NCBI RefSeq assembly: GCF_022206305.1
Contig: NZ_JAKOIW010000002.1
Location: forward strand, 186,001-250,000
DNA: 64,000 nucleotides
From: Gordonia sp. 'Campus'
GTDB taxonomy: Bacteria > Actinomycetota > Actinomycetes > Mycobacteriales > Mycobacteriaceae
Direction of reading: 5' to 3'
Each line of letters opens with the position of its first letter. The first letter of the stretch is position 1. The notes beneath the pieces are model-generated. The model saw only the letters and a list, made by a program, of their open reading frames with translations. It searched no databases and was not told the DNA's origin. Below are positions 27,131 through 36,036 of the stretch, in pieces. The translations under genes were made by a program, and so were the position numbers.

Positions 27131-27783
27131 TCGAGCAACTCCTGCCCGCGGGCGTCGCCTCGGCGGAGGCGTTCACCGACCCGCCCGGTCTGGTCCTGAT
27201 GCCCGCCGAGCAGAGCCTGATCTCGCGTGCGGTGGAGAAGCGCCGCCGCGAGTTCACCACCGTCCGGCACTGCGCCCGCCAGGCGCTGGGAGAGCTCGGT
27301 CACGATCCGGTCCCGATCCTCAAGGGCGACAAGGGCGCACCGGTCTGGCCAGCCGGGATCGTGGGCAGCCTCACACACTGCGACGGCTATCGCGCGGCGA
27401 CGGTGGCGTATGCCATGGCGGTGCGCTCGCTCGGCATCGACGCCGAGCCGCACGACAGCCTGCCCGACGGCGTGCTCGAGCACACGAGTCTGCCGGCCGA
27501 ACGCGAGGTGCTCGCGACCCGGTCGGGGGACCTCCACTGGGACCGGTTGTTGTTCTGCGCCAAGGAGGCGACGTACAAGGCATGGTTCCCGGTCGCCAAA
27601 CGCTGGCTCGGATTCGAGGACGCCCACATCACCTTCGAACAATCGACGCCGAACTCCGGGACCTTCACCTCGCGCATCCTCATCGATCCCGCCGCCGCCG
27701 ACGGGGGAGCGCCGCTGCTGGAGTTCGGCGGGCGATGGCTCGTCGACCGGGGCATCATCACCACCACGATCGCGCTGACCTGA
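27127..27783 (+). CDS. pptT: 4'-phosphopantetheinyl transferase PptT
   Basis: 218-residue Sfp/EntD-type transferase that installs 4'-phosphopantetheine from CoA on carrier domains of polyketide, peptide and fatty acid synthases. The signatures G-S-L-T-H-C-D-G-Y-R, I-D-A-E-P-H-D (Mg-binding acidic residues) and F-C-A-K-E-A-T-Y-K are complete. Length equals the mycobacterial enzyme. The ATG overlaps the stop of pptH (ATGA), so the opposing enzymes are translated in a fixed relation. truB starts two bases after its stop. Confidence 0.95.
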   Translation: MIEQLLPAGVASAEAFTDPPGLVLMPAEQSLISRAVEKRRREFTTVRHCARQALGELGHDPVPILKGDKGAPVWPAGIVGSLTHCDGYRAATVAYAMAVRSLGIDAEPHDSLPDGVLEHTSLPAEREVLATRSGDLHWDRLLFCAKEATYKAWFPVAKRWLGFEDAHITFEQSTPNSGTFTSRILIDPAAADGGAPLLEFGGRWLVDRGIITTTIALT

Positions 27784-27784
27784 C

Positions 27785-28684
27785 ATGGCCGATGCGACCA
27801 TCGAGAACGCCGGCCTGCTCATCGTCGACAAAGAGGCCGGGATCACCAGTCACGACGTGGTGTCGCGCTGCCGGAAGATCTTCAACACCCGCCGGGTGGG
27901 CCATGCGGGCACCCTCGACCCGATGGCCACGGGAGTGCTCGTCGTCGGGATCGAGCGCGCCACAAAGCTTCTCGGACTGTTGTCGTTGACCACGAAGTCC
28001 TACACGGCCACCATCCGCCTCGGCGCGTCCACGACCACCGACGACCGCGAGGGCGAGATTCTCGACTCCACCGACGCGTCGGGTGTGTCCGACGAGGAGA
28101 TCGCCACGGCCATGGCCGATCTCACGGGCGACATCCAGCAGGTCCCGGCGAAGGTGAGCGCGATCAAGGTCGACGGGCGGCGCGCCCACGCCCTGGTGCG
28201 GACCGGGGCCGAGTTCGACCTGGCCGCCCGGCCGGTGACCGTCTCCCGCTTCGAGCTGCTCGCCACCCGGCGCGATGGGGGATTCGTCGATCTCGATGTT
28301 GCCGTTGACTGTTCGTCGGGCACCTACATCCGATCGCTCGCCCGTGACCTCGGCGCCGCGCTGGGAGTCGGCGGCCATCTCACCGAGCTGCGGCGGACCG
28401 CCGTCGGCCCGTTCACGCTCGACCACGCGCGCACGCTCGACGACGTCCGTGAGCGACCCCACGTGAGCCTCGACATCGACGAGGCGGTCAAGATCTCGTT
28501 CCCGCGCCGGGACATCGACGACGACGAGGCCGAGTCCATCAGCCAGGGGCGGTGGCTCGAGCCGATCGGGCGCAAAGAGATCTACGTGGTCGTCGACCCG
28601 CGCGAGCAGGCGATCGCCCTGATCCAGGAGAAGGGCCGCCGCGCGAGTTCGGTGATGGTGGTCCGGCCGGCCACCCTCCGCTGA
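27785..28684 (+). CDS. truB: tRNA pseudouridine-55 synthase TruB
   Basis: 299-residue enzyme that forms pseudouridine 55 in the T-loop of tRNAs. Motif II is seen as V-G-H-A-G-T-L-D-P-M-A-T-G-V-L, with the catalytic aspartate in the D-P. C-S-S-G-T-Y-I-R-S-L-A follows in the second half, and a C-terminal PUA-like domain completes it. It runs directly from pptT and ends 10 bp before the convergent mntR gene. Confidence 0.97.
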   Translation: MADATIENAGLLIVDKEAGITSHDVVSRCRKIFNTRRVGHAGTLDPMATGVLVVGIERATKLLGLLSLTTKSYTATIRLGASTTTDDREGEILDSTDASGVSDEEIATAMADLTGDIQQVPAKVSAIKVDGRRAHALVRTGAEFDLAARPVTVSRFELLATRRDGGFVDLDVAVDCSSGTYIRSLARDLGAALGVGGHLTELRRTAVGPFTLDHARTLDDVRERPHVSLDIDEAVKISFPRRDIDDDEAESISQGRWLEPIGRKEIYVVVDPREQAIALIQEKGRRASSVMVVRPATLR

Positions 28685-28694
28685 CCGGACCTGT

Positions 28695-29387
28695 TCAGCC
28701 GCGCGGCACGACGAAGATGGCGCGTGCGGCGATGTCGCCGAGATCGATCGGGGCGGCGTCGTCGAGTGACACCGAGATCGTCCCCGCGAAGGGACGTTTC
28801 TCGGCCACGGTCACGACGCAGTCGAGGGCGACGCCAACCTGGTCGAAGTAGCGCAGCATCTCGGGATCGGTGTCGGAGATCCGGGCGATGGCACCCGACG
28901 CACCCACATCGAGGTCGGCGAGCAGCGCCGCATCCGGCGCGGGGATGGTGCCGTCCAATGCGGGAATGGGATCGCCGTGCGGATCCCGGTCGGGGAAGCC
29001 GAGTTTCGCGTCCAGCCGGGCCATCAGACGGTCGGACACCGCGTGTTCGAGGATCTCGGCCTCGTCGTGCACCTCGTCCCACCGGTAACCGAGCTCGCGC
29101 ACCAGGAACGTCTCGATCAAGCGGTGACGGCGCACCATCAGGATCGCCGCGGACCGGCCCTCGTCGGTGAGGGTGACCGCACCGTACGGCTCGTGCGAGA
29201 CGAAACCCTGGTCGGCGAGCTTGCGAATCGCCTCCGACGCGGTCGACGCGGACACACCGAGCGACTGGGCCAGCAGCTTGGTGGTGACCTTGACGTCTTC
29301 CCACTCCTGGCTGGTCCAGATGACCTTCAGATAGTCCTGGGTGACCTGTGACAGTTCTGTCACCGGACGATCCGATCCCCGAGGCAT
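28695..29387 (-). CDS. mntR: DtxR-family metal-dependent repressor, MntR/SirR-like
   Basis: 230-residue regulator. The N-terminal winged helix has V-T-Q-D-Y-L-K-V-I-W and S-A-S-T-A-S-E-A-I-R-K-L. The dimerisation and metal-binding region holds R-R-H-R-L-I-E-T-F-L and E-A-E-I-L-E-H-A-V-S-D. The C-terminus has a FeoA/SH3-like domain. The position equals Rv2788 (sirR). M. tuberculosis and Corynebacterium homologues respond to manganese, so manganese homeostasis is the best guess. A TAAGCT 7 nt before the ATG suggests a leaderless mRNA. The gene is divergent from ribF. Confidence 0.88.
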   Translation of the reverse strand: MPRGSDRPVTELSQVTQDYLKVIWTSQEWEDVKVTTKLLAQSLGVSASTASEAIRKLADQGFVSHEPYGAVTLTDEGRSAAILMVRRHRLIETFLVRELGYRWDEVHDEAEILEHAVSDRLMARLDAKLGFPDRDPHGDPIPALDGTIPAPDAALLADLDVGASGAIARISDTDPEMLRYFDQVGVALDCVVTVAEKRPFAGTISVSLDDAAPIDLGDIAARAIFVVPRG

Positions 29388-29394
29388 GACCAAG

Positions 29395-29400
29395 AGCTTA
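29395..29400 (-). promoter_or_regulatory. -10 hexamer of mntR (leaderless)
   Basis: TAAGCT on the minus strand, 7 nt before the mntR ATG. Confidence 0.5.
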
Positions 29401-29451
29401 GCCCGACCGCAAATCCGAGTGGCGGTGGTGGTTTGGAACACCCGCTGCCCG

Positions 29452-29457
29452 TACTCT
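29452..29457 (+). promoter_or_regulatory. -10 hexamer of ribF (leaderless)
   Basis: TACTCT, 6 nt before the GTG at 29464. Confidence 0.45.
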
Positions 29458-29463
29458 GGTCGC

Positions 29464-30432
29464 GTGTTGCGTTGGCGAGGTCTTGACGACATCCCTGCGG
29501 ACTGGGGACGGTGCGTGGTCACCATAGGTGTCTTCGACGGTGTGCACCGCGGACATGCCGAGCTCATCAATGCCGCCACGTCGGCGGCCGCGGAGCACGG
29601 TGTCCCCTCGGTGCTGATGACCTTCGACCCGCACCCGTCCGAGGTCGTCCGGCCGGGATCGCATCCGCCGCAACTGACGACCCTGACGCGTCGAGCGGAA
29701 CTGGCCGAGGAACTGGGCATCGACGTCTTCTGCGTCATGCCGTTCACGCCGGAACTCGCCGCCCGGTCGCCCAAGGACTTCGCCCACGACATCCTGGTGG
29801 AGACGCTGCATGCGGCCGTCGTCGTGGTCGGCGACAACTTCACGTTCGGGCGCAAGGCCGCCGGTGACGTCTCGAAGCTCGCCGAGCTCGGCGGCAAGTT
29901 CGGGTTCACCGTGGAATCGGTGTCGCTCTTCGGCGAACATGCCGTTACCTTCTCCTCGACCTACATCCGATCCTGTGTCGCCGCCGGCGACGTCGACCGG
30001 GCGACCGAGGCCCTCGGCCGGCCGCACCGCGTCGAGGGTGTGGTCGTCCGGGGCGACGGCCGCGGCCGCGACCTCGGGTACCCGACGGCCAACGTCGCGC
30101 CACCGATGTACGCCGCCATCCCCGCCGACGGCGTCTACGCCGCCTGGTTCACCATCCTCGGTGCGGGCCCGGTCGTCGGCGAGGTCGAACCGGGGGAGCG
30201 CTACCAGGCCGCGGTGTCGGTGGGCACCAACCCGACCTTCTCCGGCCGTACCCGCACCGTCGAGGCATTCGTCCTCGACAAGAGCGCCGACCTCTACGGT
30301 CAGCACGTCGCCGTCGACTTCGTGCATCGCATCCGCGGGATGGAACAGTTCGACGGGGTCGACGACCTGATCAGCGCCATGGGCGACGACGTCACCAAGA
30401 CCAGGGAGATCCTGGCCGCGGCGGAGAACTGA
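29464..30432 (+). CDS. ribF: bifunctional riboflavin kinase / FAD synthetase RibF
   Basis: 322-residue enzyme converting riboflavin to FMN and FAD. The N-terminal nucleotidyltransferase domain has G-V-F-D-G-V-H-R-G-H, T-F-D-P-H-P and the downstream S-S-T-Y-I-R. The C-terminal riboflavin kinase domain has G-R-G-R-D-L-G-Y-P-T-A-N and the catalytic-region segment V-E-A-F-V-L-D. The GTG start is chosen because a TACTCT lies 6 nt before it and the conserved protein starts with L-R-W-R-G-L. FAD supply links it to Mqo and ThyX in this window. Confidence 0.95.
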   Translation: MLRWRGLDDIPADWGRCVVTIGVFDGVHRGHAELINAATSAAAEHGVPSVLMTFDPHPSEVVRPGSHPPQLTTLTRRAELAEELGIDVFCVMPFTPELAARSPKDFAHDILVETLHAAVVVVGDNFTFGRKAAGDVSKLAELGGKFGFTVESVSLFGEHAVTFSSTYIRSCVAAGDVDRATEALGRPHRVEGVVVRGDGRGRDLGYPTANVAPPMYAAIPADGVYAAWFTILGAGPVVGEVEPGERYQAAVSVGTNPTFSGRTRTVEAFVLDKSADLYGQHVAVDFVHRIRGMEQFDGVDDLISAMGDDVTKTREILAAAEN

Positions 30433-30569
30433 GGGTTAGCGGCCCGCTCCCTTCGCCGGATTTGGGTCCGGCCCGTCGCGCCGGGTAACCTGGCCAGTCG
30501 GTGTTGCTGCAGTCCGCGGTGGCGCACCCGAGTCTTGTGAACGCGGTACTGAGAATCAGGAGTACAACC

Positions 30570-30839
30570 ATGGCTTTGACTGTCGAGCAGAAGAAGGAAA
30601 TCCTCGCCGAGTACGGTCTGCACGAGACCGACACCGGTTCGCCCGAAGCCCAGGTCGCCATGCTGACCAAGCGCATCGTCGACCTCACCGAGCACCTCAA
30701 GCAGCACAAGCACGACCACCACAGCCGCCGCGGGCTGCTGCTGCTGGTCGGACGCCGTCGTCGTCTGCTGAAGTACGTCGCCAAGGTCGACATCAACCGC
30801 TACCGTTCGCTCATCGAGCGTCTCGGCCTGCGCCGCTGA
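30570..30839 (+). CDS. rpsO: 30S ribosomal protein S15
   Basis: 89-residue ribosomal protein that binds the 16S central domain. The sequence [11 protein letters not shown] and [14 protein letters not shown] and the ending I-E-R-L-G-L-R-R are canonical. The ATG at 30570 follows TCAGGAG. A strong hairpin terminator follows at 30855-30883, and pnp is downstream as in most bacteria. Confidence 0.98.
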   Translation: MALTVEQKKEILAEYGLHETDTGSPEAQVAMLTKRIVDLTEHLKQHKHDHHSRRGLLLLVGRRRRLLKYVAKVDINRYRSLIERLGLRR

Positions 30840-30854
30840 TCGCACCGACTTCCA

Positions 30855-30883
30855 CCGGCCGTCCCCGAATCGGGGGCGGCCGG
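30855..30883 (+). terminator. rho-independent terminator after rpsO
   Basis: A 12-bp stem (30855-30866 with 30872-30883, one G-T wobble) and a GAATC loop, followed by TTTGTCGTATT. Confidence 0.8.
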
Positions 30884-30900
30884 TTTGTCGTATTGAGGTA

Positions 30901-30923
30901 TTGACAGCGCTCGATGCTAGGCT
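30901..30923 (+). promoter_or_regulatory. probable pnp promoter (extended -10)
   Basis: TGCTAGGCT at 30915-30923 is an extended -10 of the TGN-TANNNT kind. TTGACA at 30901-30906 is only 11 bp upstream, too near for a normal -35, so its part is unclear. Transcription from here would give a leader of about 370 nt before pnp. Confidence 0.45.
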
Positions 30924-30975
30924 GGCCACGGATCGTTGCCGTGAACTCGTGGCAGTGCGGAACGACGAGCCAGAT

Positions 30976-31091
30976 CGGTCCTCGGTAGTGGCCGCCGGAA
31001 CCCTCGCCCGGGCAATCCCAGGGCATGCAGGTTTCCGGCCGCTTCGATCGAAGGCCGTCTGAGCACTCAGCAGGCGCAGAGACGCTGCGCC
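30976..31091 (+). promoter_or_regulatory. structured RNA leader of pnp
   Basis: This lies in the 458-bp gene-free stretch 30840-31297. An outer helix pairs 30976-30984 with 31046-31054 (8 of 9 pairs). An inner helix pairs GCCGGAACC (30994-31002) with GGTTTCCGGC (31030-31039), with one bulged T. A separate hairpin pairs GGCGCAG (31073-31079) with CTGCGCC (31085-31091). No gene is apparent. By analogy with the pnp leaders of E. coli and Streptomyces this may be an RNase III or autoregulatory target. From 31092 to the pnp start I see only a ribosome site (AAGGGA). Confidence 0.5.
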
Positions 31092-31297
31092 ATTCACCGT
31101 GCTGCCGCACATTCTCGGCGCGTTCTGGATCGGCCCGATCCGCGCGTGCCCACTCTCGCCGTGTCCGCTCGACGTGACATGCGAGTACGTGCCGTGCACC
31201 TCCGCGCGGACCGATTCCCAACCGCACAAGCGGCCATTCCTCATGGCCGCGTCAGACGGCCGCCCCAGGCAGCCGCTACGAAGGGATTCCACCCCAC

Positions 31298-33595
31298 ATG
31301 ACAGATGTGAACACCCCGGACGTCAACGACACCGAAGACTTCGCCGACGACTACGACGACGCCATCACCGAGGCGACGGCCGTCATCGACAACGGGAGCT
31401 TCGGCACCCGCACGATCCGCTTCGAGACCGGACGCCTCGCGCAGCAGGCCGCCGGCTCGGTCACCGCCTACCTCGACGACGAGAACATGCTGCTCTCGAC
31501 CACCGCGGCGTCGAAGCACCCGAAGGAGCACTTCGACTTCTTCCCGCTCACCGTGGACGTCGAGGAGCGGATGTACGCCGCCGGCCGCATCCCCGGCTCG
31601 TTCTTCCGTCGTGAGGGCCGTCCGTCGACCGACGCGATCCTCACCTGCCGCCTCATCGACCGCCCGCTGCGCCCGTCGTTCGTCGACGGCCTGCGCAACG
31701 AGATCCAGGTCGTCGTGACCGTCCTCTCGCTCAACCCGAACGACCTCTACGACGTCGTCGCGATCAACGCCGCCTCGGCGTCGACCCAGCTCGCGGGGCT
31801 GCCGTTCTCCGGTCCCGTCGGCGGCGTGCGTGTCGCGCTGATCCCGACCGAGGAGAATCGTGCCGGGCAGTGGGTCGCGTTCCCGACCGTCGAGCAGCTC
31901 GAGGGCGCCGTGTTCGACATGGTCGTCGCAGGCCGCATCGTCGCCGGCTCCGGTGATACCGCCGACGTCGCGATCATGATGGTCGAGGCCGAGGCCACCG
32001 ACAACGTCATCGACCTCATCGCAGGTGGCGCACAGGCGCCGACCGAGGCGATCGTGGCCGAGGGCCTCGAAGCCGCCAAGCCGTTCATCGCCCGCCTCTG
32101 CGAGGCACAGAAGTCGCTGGCCGCCGCCGCGGCCAAGGAGACCGCCGAGTTCCCGCTGTACCCGCCGTACCAGTCCGATGTGTACGACGCCGTCGCCGCG
32201 GCCGCGACCGATCGCCTCTCGGAGATCCTGACCATCGCAGGCAAGCAGGAGCGCGACGACAAGACCGACGAGCTCAAGGCCGACATCCTCGCCCAGCTGG
32301 GCGAGCAGTTCGCGGGCCGCGAGAAGGAGATCGGCGGCGCATACCGTTCGCTGACCAAGAAGCTCGTGCGCCAGCGCATCCTGACCGACCACTTCCGCAT
32401 CGACGGTCGCGGCATCACCGACATCCGCGCGCTGTCGGCCGAGGTCGCCATCATCCCGCGCGCACACGGCAGTGCGCTGTTCGAGCGCGGCGAGACCCAG
32501 ATCATGGGTGTCACCACACTCGACATGGTCAAGATGGCGCAGCAGATCGACTCGCTCGGGCCCGAGAAGTCCAAGCGGTATATGCACCACTACAACTTCC
32601 CGCCGTACTCGACCGGTGAGACCGGCCGCGTCGGTTCGCCCAAGCGTCGCGAGATCGGTCACGGCGCGCTCGCCGAGCGTGCCCTGATGCCGGTGCTGCC
32701 CACCGTCGAGGACTTCCCGTACGCGATCCGTCAGGTCTCCGAGGCACTGAGCTCCAACGGCTCGACCTCGATGGGTTCGGTCTGCGCGTCGACCATGTCG
32801 CTGCTGAATGCCGGTGTGCCGCTGCGCGCCTCGGTGGCCGGCATCGCCATGGGCCTCGTCTCCGACACCGTCGACGGCGAAACCCGTTATGTGGCACTGA
32901 CCGACATCCTCGGCGCCGAGGATGCCTTCGGCGACATGGACTTCAAGGTCGCGGGCACCAAGGACTTCGTGACCGCGCTGCAGCTCGACACCAAGCTCGA
33001 CGGCATCCCGTCGCAGGTGCTCGCGGGTGCGCTCAGCCAGGCCAAGGACGCCCGGCTGACCATCCTCGACGTCATGGCCGAGGCCATCGACGAGCCGGAC
33101 GAGATGAGCCCGTTCGCGCCGCGGATCACCACCATCAAGATCCCGATGGACAAGATCGGCGAGCTGATCGGCCCCAAGGGCAAGACGATCAACGGCATCA
33201 CCGAGGAGACCGGCGCCAACGTCTCCATCGAGGACGACGGCACCGTGTTCGTCGGCGCCGCCGACGGTCCGTCCGCGCAGGCGGCGATCGACCGCATCAA
33301 CGCGATCGCCAACCCGCAGTTGCCGAAGGTCGGGGAGCGCTTCCTAGGCACCGTCGTCAAGACCACCGCGTTCGGTGCGTTCGTGTCGCTGCTGCCGGGT
33401 CGCGACGGCCTGGTGCACATCTCGAAGCTCGGTAAGGGCAAGCGCGTCAACAAGGTCGAGGACGTCGTGAACGTGGGCTCCAAGCTCCGCGTGGAGATCG
33501 CCGACATCGACGAGCGCGGCAAGATCAGCCTCGTCCCCGTCGACGACGACGCGGCACCCGCCGACGCGCCGGCCGCCGAGACCGCCGACGCATGA
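31298..33595 (+). CDS. pnp: polyribonucleotide nucleotidyltransferase (PNPase)
   Basis: 765-residue 3'-5' phosphorolytic exoribonuclease (GpsI in actinobacteria). Two RNase PH domains flank a helical domain. The active-site region includes [13 protein letters not shown] and, in the second domain, [16 protein letters not shown] domain ([11 protein letters not shown]) and an S1 domain close the protein. Length and order match the family. The ATG follows AAGGGATT. An 18-bp perfect hairpin terminates the transcript. Equivalent to Rv2783c. Confidence 0.97.
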   Translation: MTDVNTPDVNDTEDFADDYDDAITEATAVIDNGSFGTRTIRFETGRLAQQAAGSVTAYLDDENMLLSTTAASKHPKEHFDFFPLTVDVEERMYAAGRIPGSFFRREGRPSTDAILTCRLIDRPLRPSFVDGLRNEIQVVVTVLSLNPNDLYDVVAINAASASTQLAGLPFSGPVGGVRVALIPTEENRAGQWVAFPTVEQLEGAVFDMVVAGRIVAGSGDTADVAIMMVEAEATDNVIDLIAGGAQAPTEAIVAEGLEAAKPFIARLCEAQKSLAAAAAKETAEFPLYPPYQSDVYDAVAAAATDRLSEILTIAGKQERDDKTDELKADILAQLGEQFAGREKEIGGAYRSLTKKLVRQRILTDHFRIDGRGITDIRALSAEVAIIPRAHGSALFERGETQIMGVTTLDMVKMAQQIDSLGPEKSKRYMHHYNFPPYSTGETGRVGSPKRREIGHGALAERALMPVLPTVEDFPYAIRQVSEALSSNGSTSMGSVCASTMSLLNAGVPLRASVAGIAMGLVSDTVDGETRYVALTDILGAEDAFGDMDFKVAGTKDFVTALQLDTKLDGIPSQVLAGALSQAKDARLTILDVMAEAIDEPDEMSPFAPRITTIKIPMDKIGELIGPKGKTINGITEETGANVSIEDDGTVFVGAADGPSAQAAIDRINAIANPQLPKVGERFLGTVVKTTAFGAFVSLLPGRDGLVHISKLGKGKRVNKVEDVVNVGSKLRVEIADIDERGKISLVPVDDDAAPADAPAAETADA

Positions 33596-33612
33596 TCTGA
33601 ACTCAGCAGTCC

Positions 33613-33652
33613 CACCGGGGCCCGCCGTCCAGTCGGACGGCGGGCCCCGGTG
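33613..33652 (+). terminator. strong hairpin terminator after pnp
   Basis: A perfect 18-bp inverted repeat (33613-33630 and 33635-33652) with the loop AGTC. The downstream sequence TCGTCTGTG is only mildly T-rich. It may also shield the convergent protease gene. Confidence 0.85.
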
Positions 33653-33686
33653 TCGTCTGTGCTGGTGTCGTCAGGTGCCGGTGGGG

Positions 33687-34424
33687 TCATCGCGGATCGG
33701 CTTCGACGACCCAGATCTCGAAGCCGTCGGTCCACTCCGATCCGGAGTCGGCGATCTGCTCGTACAGTCCCTCGATGGTCTGCGCCGTGGAGATCGCCTG
33801 ATCCGGGTTCTGGGTGCCGAAGTTGCCGCTCGAGGAGATGCCGACCAGGACGTACTGACCGCTGCGGGTCTCGAGGTACCACGGCGACCCGGAGTCGCCC
33901 CCCAGGACCACGAGTTCGGCGTTGACGAGCCGGTGCTCGGGTGCCGCGTCCTGGTGCAGCAGCGCGGTGACCGTGCCCACCGTGGTGCCGGTACGTTCGC
34001 CGGTCTTGGTCACCGGGTCGCCGACCTCCGGGTCGGACGCGGCCGCGAAGACCGGGTCCACCTCCCAGTCGTCGTCGACAGCGATGACGGTGTACCCGCG
34101 TGGGTCGGCGAGCGTGATCGACCCGTCCGCGGTGCCGCCGTCGTCCTTCCAGTCGACGACCTCGCCGATCGGCTCGCCGTCGGTGGTGGTGACCTCGTCA
34201 CCGACTCCCTCGGCGCAATGTCCGGCCGTGACGGCCAGGCGGTCACCATCGGCGTTGGTACCGAAGAAACCGATCGAGCACAGTCCGTCCCCGATGACGA
34301 TGCCCTGTCCGGCGGTCAGCGAATGGGCGTACGCCGGTGTGATCGCGGCGGCGGGGCTGGCGCCCACCGCCAGGGCGAGGGCGGCCAGCAGGGTGGTCGC
34401 GGCGGCGATTGTCGGCTTGTTCAT
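33687..34424 (-). CDS. secreted chymotrypsin-like serine protease (S1)
   Basis: 245-residue protein with a Sec signal peptide (Lys near the N-terminus, an Ala/Leu core, and a likely cut after A-S-P-A-A-A). The catalytic triad is visible: His in V-T-A-G-H-C, an Asp in the region V-I-A-V-D-D-D-W, and Ser in G-G-D-S-G-S-P-W. Two cysteines (D-G-L-C-S and G-H-C) probably form a disulfide. Mature size is about 215 residues. The target is unknown; similar small secreted proteases are common in Mycobacteriales. The gene is convergent with pnp and divergent from the CBS-domain gene. Confidence 0.85.
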   Translation of the reverse strand: MNKPTIAAATTLLAALALAVGASPAAAITPAYAHSLTAGQGIVIGDGLCSIGFFGTNADGDRLAVTAGHCAEGVGDEVTTTDGEPIGEVVDWKDDGGTADGSITLADPRGYTVIAVDDDWEVDPVFAAASDPEVGDPVTKTGERTGTTVGTVTALLHQDAAPEHRLVNAELVVLGGDSGSPWYLETRSGQYVLVGISSSGNFGTQNPDQAISTAQTIEGLYEQIADSGSEWTDGFEIWVVEADPR

Positions 34425-34531
34425 CGGGTGTCCTCTGCGCTCGAAGGTGTCTGCTTCTACGAGTGCTGCCGGATGCCTGCGGTGTCCACGGTGAGCGCGG
34501 GTTCATTCGTCCGGTCGATGCACGGCCCGCC

Positions 34532-34537
34532 TAGACT
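34532..34537 (+). promoter_or_regulatory. -10 hexamer of the CBS-domain gene (leaderless)
   Basis: TAGACT, 8 nt before the ATG at 34546. Confidence 0.5.
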
Positions 34538-34545
34538 CTGCAGAG

Positions 34546-36030
34546 ATGGACGGTGCGGAGTCGCGGCAGCAGTTGACGGTCGCGCGTCGTCGCGATGCGG
34601 CCGCATCACCGGCGACGAGCACGGTCGCCGACCTGATCCGTACCGAACCGGTGATCGGGCGGGCCGACATGACCGTGCGTCAGGCGGCCGGCCTGATGAC
34701 CGCGCGAGGTCAGGACTACGTCGTGTTCCCCCTCGCGGACCGACGACACGGCGTTCTCACCGATGCCGACATCCGGGCGCGGGTCGTCGCCGCGGGACGC
34801 CCGCTCGACACCTCGATCGCCGAGATCGTCAGCGGGCCTGCGTTCGTCGTCGACTCGGATACGACGGCGATGGATGTACTGACCGAGATGGTCGACCGTG
34901 ACCTGACAATCGTCCCCGTCTGCGACGCGCACGGAGGGGTTCTCGGTGTCGTCGGCCCGGGCGACTTCGTCGCCGACCCTGCAGGTGCGAGCCTGCCCCT
35001 GCGCGAGCAGGTCTCGAGGTCGTCGAACATTGCCGAGCTGCAGGCGCACGCGCGTCGGCTCCCGCAGGTCGTGGCCGATCTCGTGCGGCGCGACCGGCCG
35101 GCGTACGAGGTGACCCGCGCCGGATCGCTCATCGTCGACTCGATCGTGCAGCGTGGCCTGCAGCTCGTGTTCGACGCCCACCCCGATCTCGATCCCGCGG
35201 CGTTCACCTGGGTGTCGTTGGGCAGCAACGCCCGACGCGAGCCGGTGCTCAGTTCGGACGTCGACTCGGCCGTGTCGTTCGACGACGCGGTCGAGGCCGG
35301 CGAAACTGACCGGTACCGCGCCGCGTTCGGTGAGCTCGACGACGTGCTGCGCGGCGCGGGCCTGACCGTCGACACCAACGGTGCGGTGGCGTCCAAGCAG
35401 TTGTTCGCGCGAACGCATGCGCAGTGGCAGTCGGCTGCGTGGGAATGGATCGCGCGTCCGCTGGAGAACAAGGGGATGATCTTCACCTCGCTGATGCTCG
35501 ACGGTCGGCCGCTGCGGGGGCGCCGGCCCGACGCCGCACCGGCGGTCGCGATGACGGCGATGCTGCGAGCGGACCCGCGCACGATGGGTCTGCTGCTCGA
35601 CGAATCGCTGGCGACCAGGGCCAGGATGCGGTCGATGCGCGACGTGCTGACCGGTCGGGGAAACGTCGTCGACCTCAAACGTCAGGCGCTGACGCCACTT
35701 GTCAACATCGCCCGCTGGGCGGCGCTGAGTGTCGGATCGACCGAGCTGGGGACCCGCGAACGACTCCGGTCGGCGTCGGGCAGTGAGATGTTGCCCGTCG
35801 AACACGCGGCCACCCTCGTCGAGGTGTTCGACGTCCTGCAGCGCGTCCGCCTGAGATATCAGGTGGCACAGTTCGATCGGGGTGATGTGCCGTCGGACCT
35901 GCTCGAGATGTCATTGCTGTCGCCCCTCGACCGCAGCCTCGTCGCGCAGGCCATCCGCGAGGTCGCGGGTGTCCAGCGACGGATGGCGACCCTGAGCCAC
36001 CTCGTCCCGAGAACCGAACAGGTGACCTGA
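34546..36030 (+). CDS. CBS-domain / DUF294 nucleotidyltransferase-like signalling protein
   Basis: 494-residue cytosolic protein. A pair of CBS domains (about residues 20-145) precedes a nucleotidyltransferase domain of the GlnD/DUF294 type with L-G-S-N-A-R-R-E-P-V-L-S-S-D-V-D-S-A, which carries the expected G-S and D-x-D features. A helical DUF294 C-terminal domain follows (about 330-490). By family it may use or sense nucleotides; substrate and target are unknown. A TAGACT upstream supports the start. It is followed six bases later by the NRDE gene. Confidence 0.82.
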   Translation: MDGAESRQQLTVARRRDAAASPATSTVADLIRTEPVIGRADMTVRQAAGLMTARGQDYVVFPLADRRHGVLTDADIRARVVAAGRPLDTSIAEIVSGPAFVVDSDTTAMDVLTEMVDRDLTIVPVCDAHGGVLGVVGPGDFVADPAGASLPLREQVSRSSNIAELQAHARRLPQVVADLVRRDRPAYEVTRAGSLIVDSIVQRGLQLVFDAHPDLDPAAFTWVSLGSNARREPVLSSDVDSAVSFDDAVEAGETDRYRAAFGELDDVLRGAGLTVDTNGAVASKQLFARTHAQWQSAAWEWIARPLENKGMIFTSLMLDGRPLRGRRPDAAPAVAMTAMLRADPRTMGLLLDESLATRARMRSMRDVLTGRGNVVDLKRQALTPLVNIARWAALSVGSTELGTRERLRSASGSEMLPVEHAATLVEVFDVLQRVRLRYQVAQFDRGDVPSDLLEMSLLSPLDRSLVAQAIREVAGVQRRMATLSHLVPRTEQVT

Positions 36031-36036
36031 GATCCC

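Noticed and set aside
30901-30923. TTGACA plus TAGGCT as a classical promoter
   Set aside because: The 11-bp spacer is too short for sigma-70 type recognition; only the extended -10 is kept as evidence.
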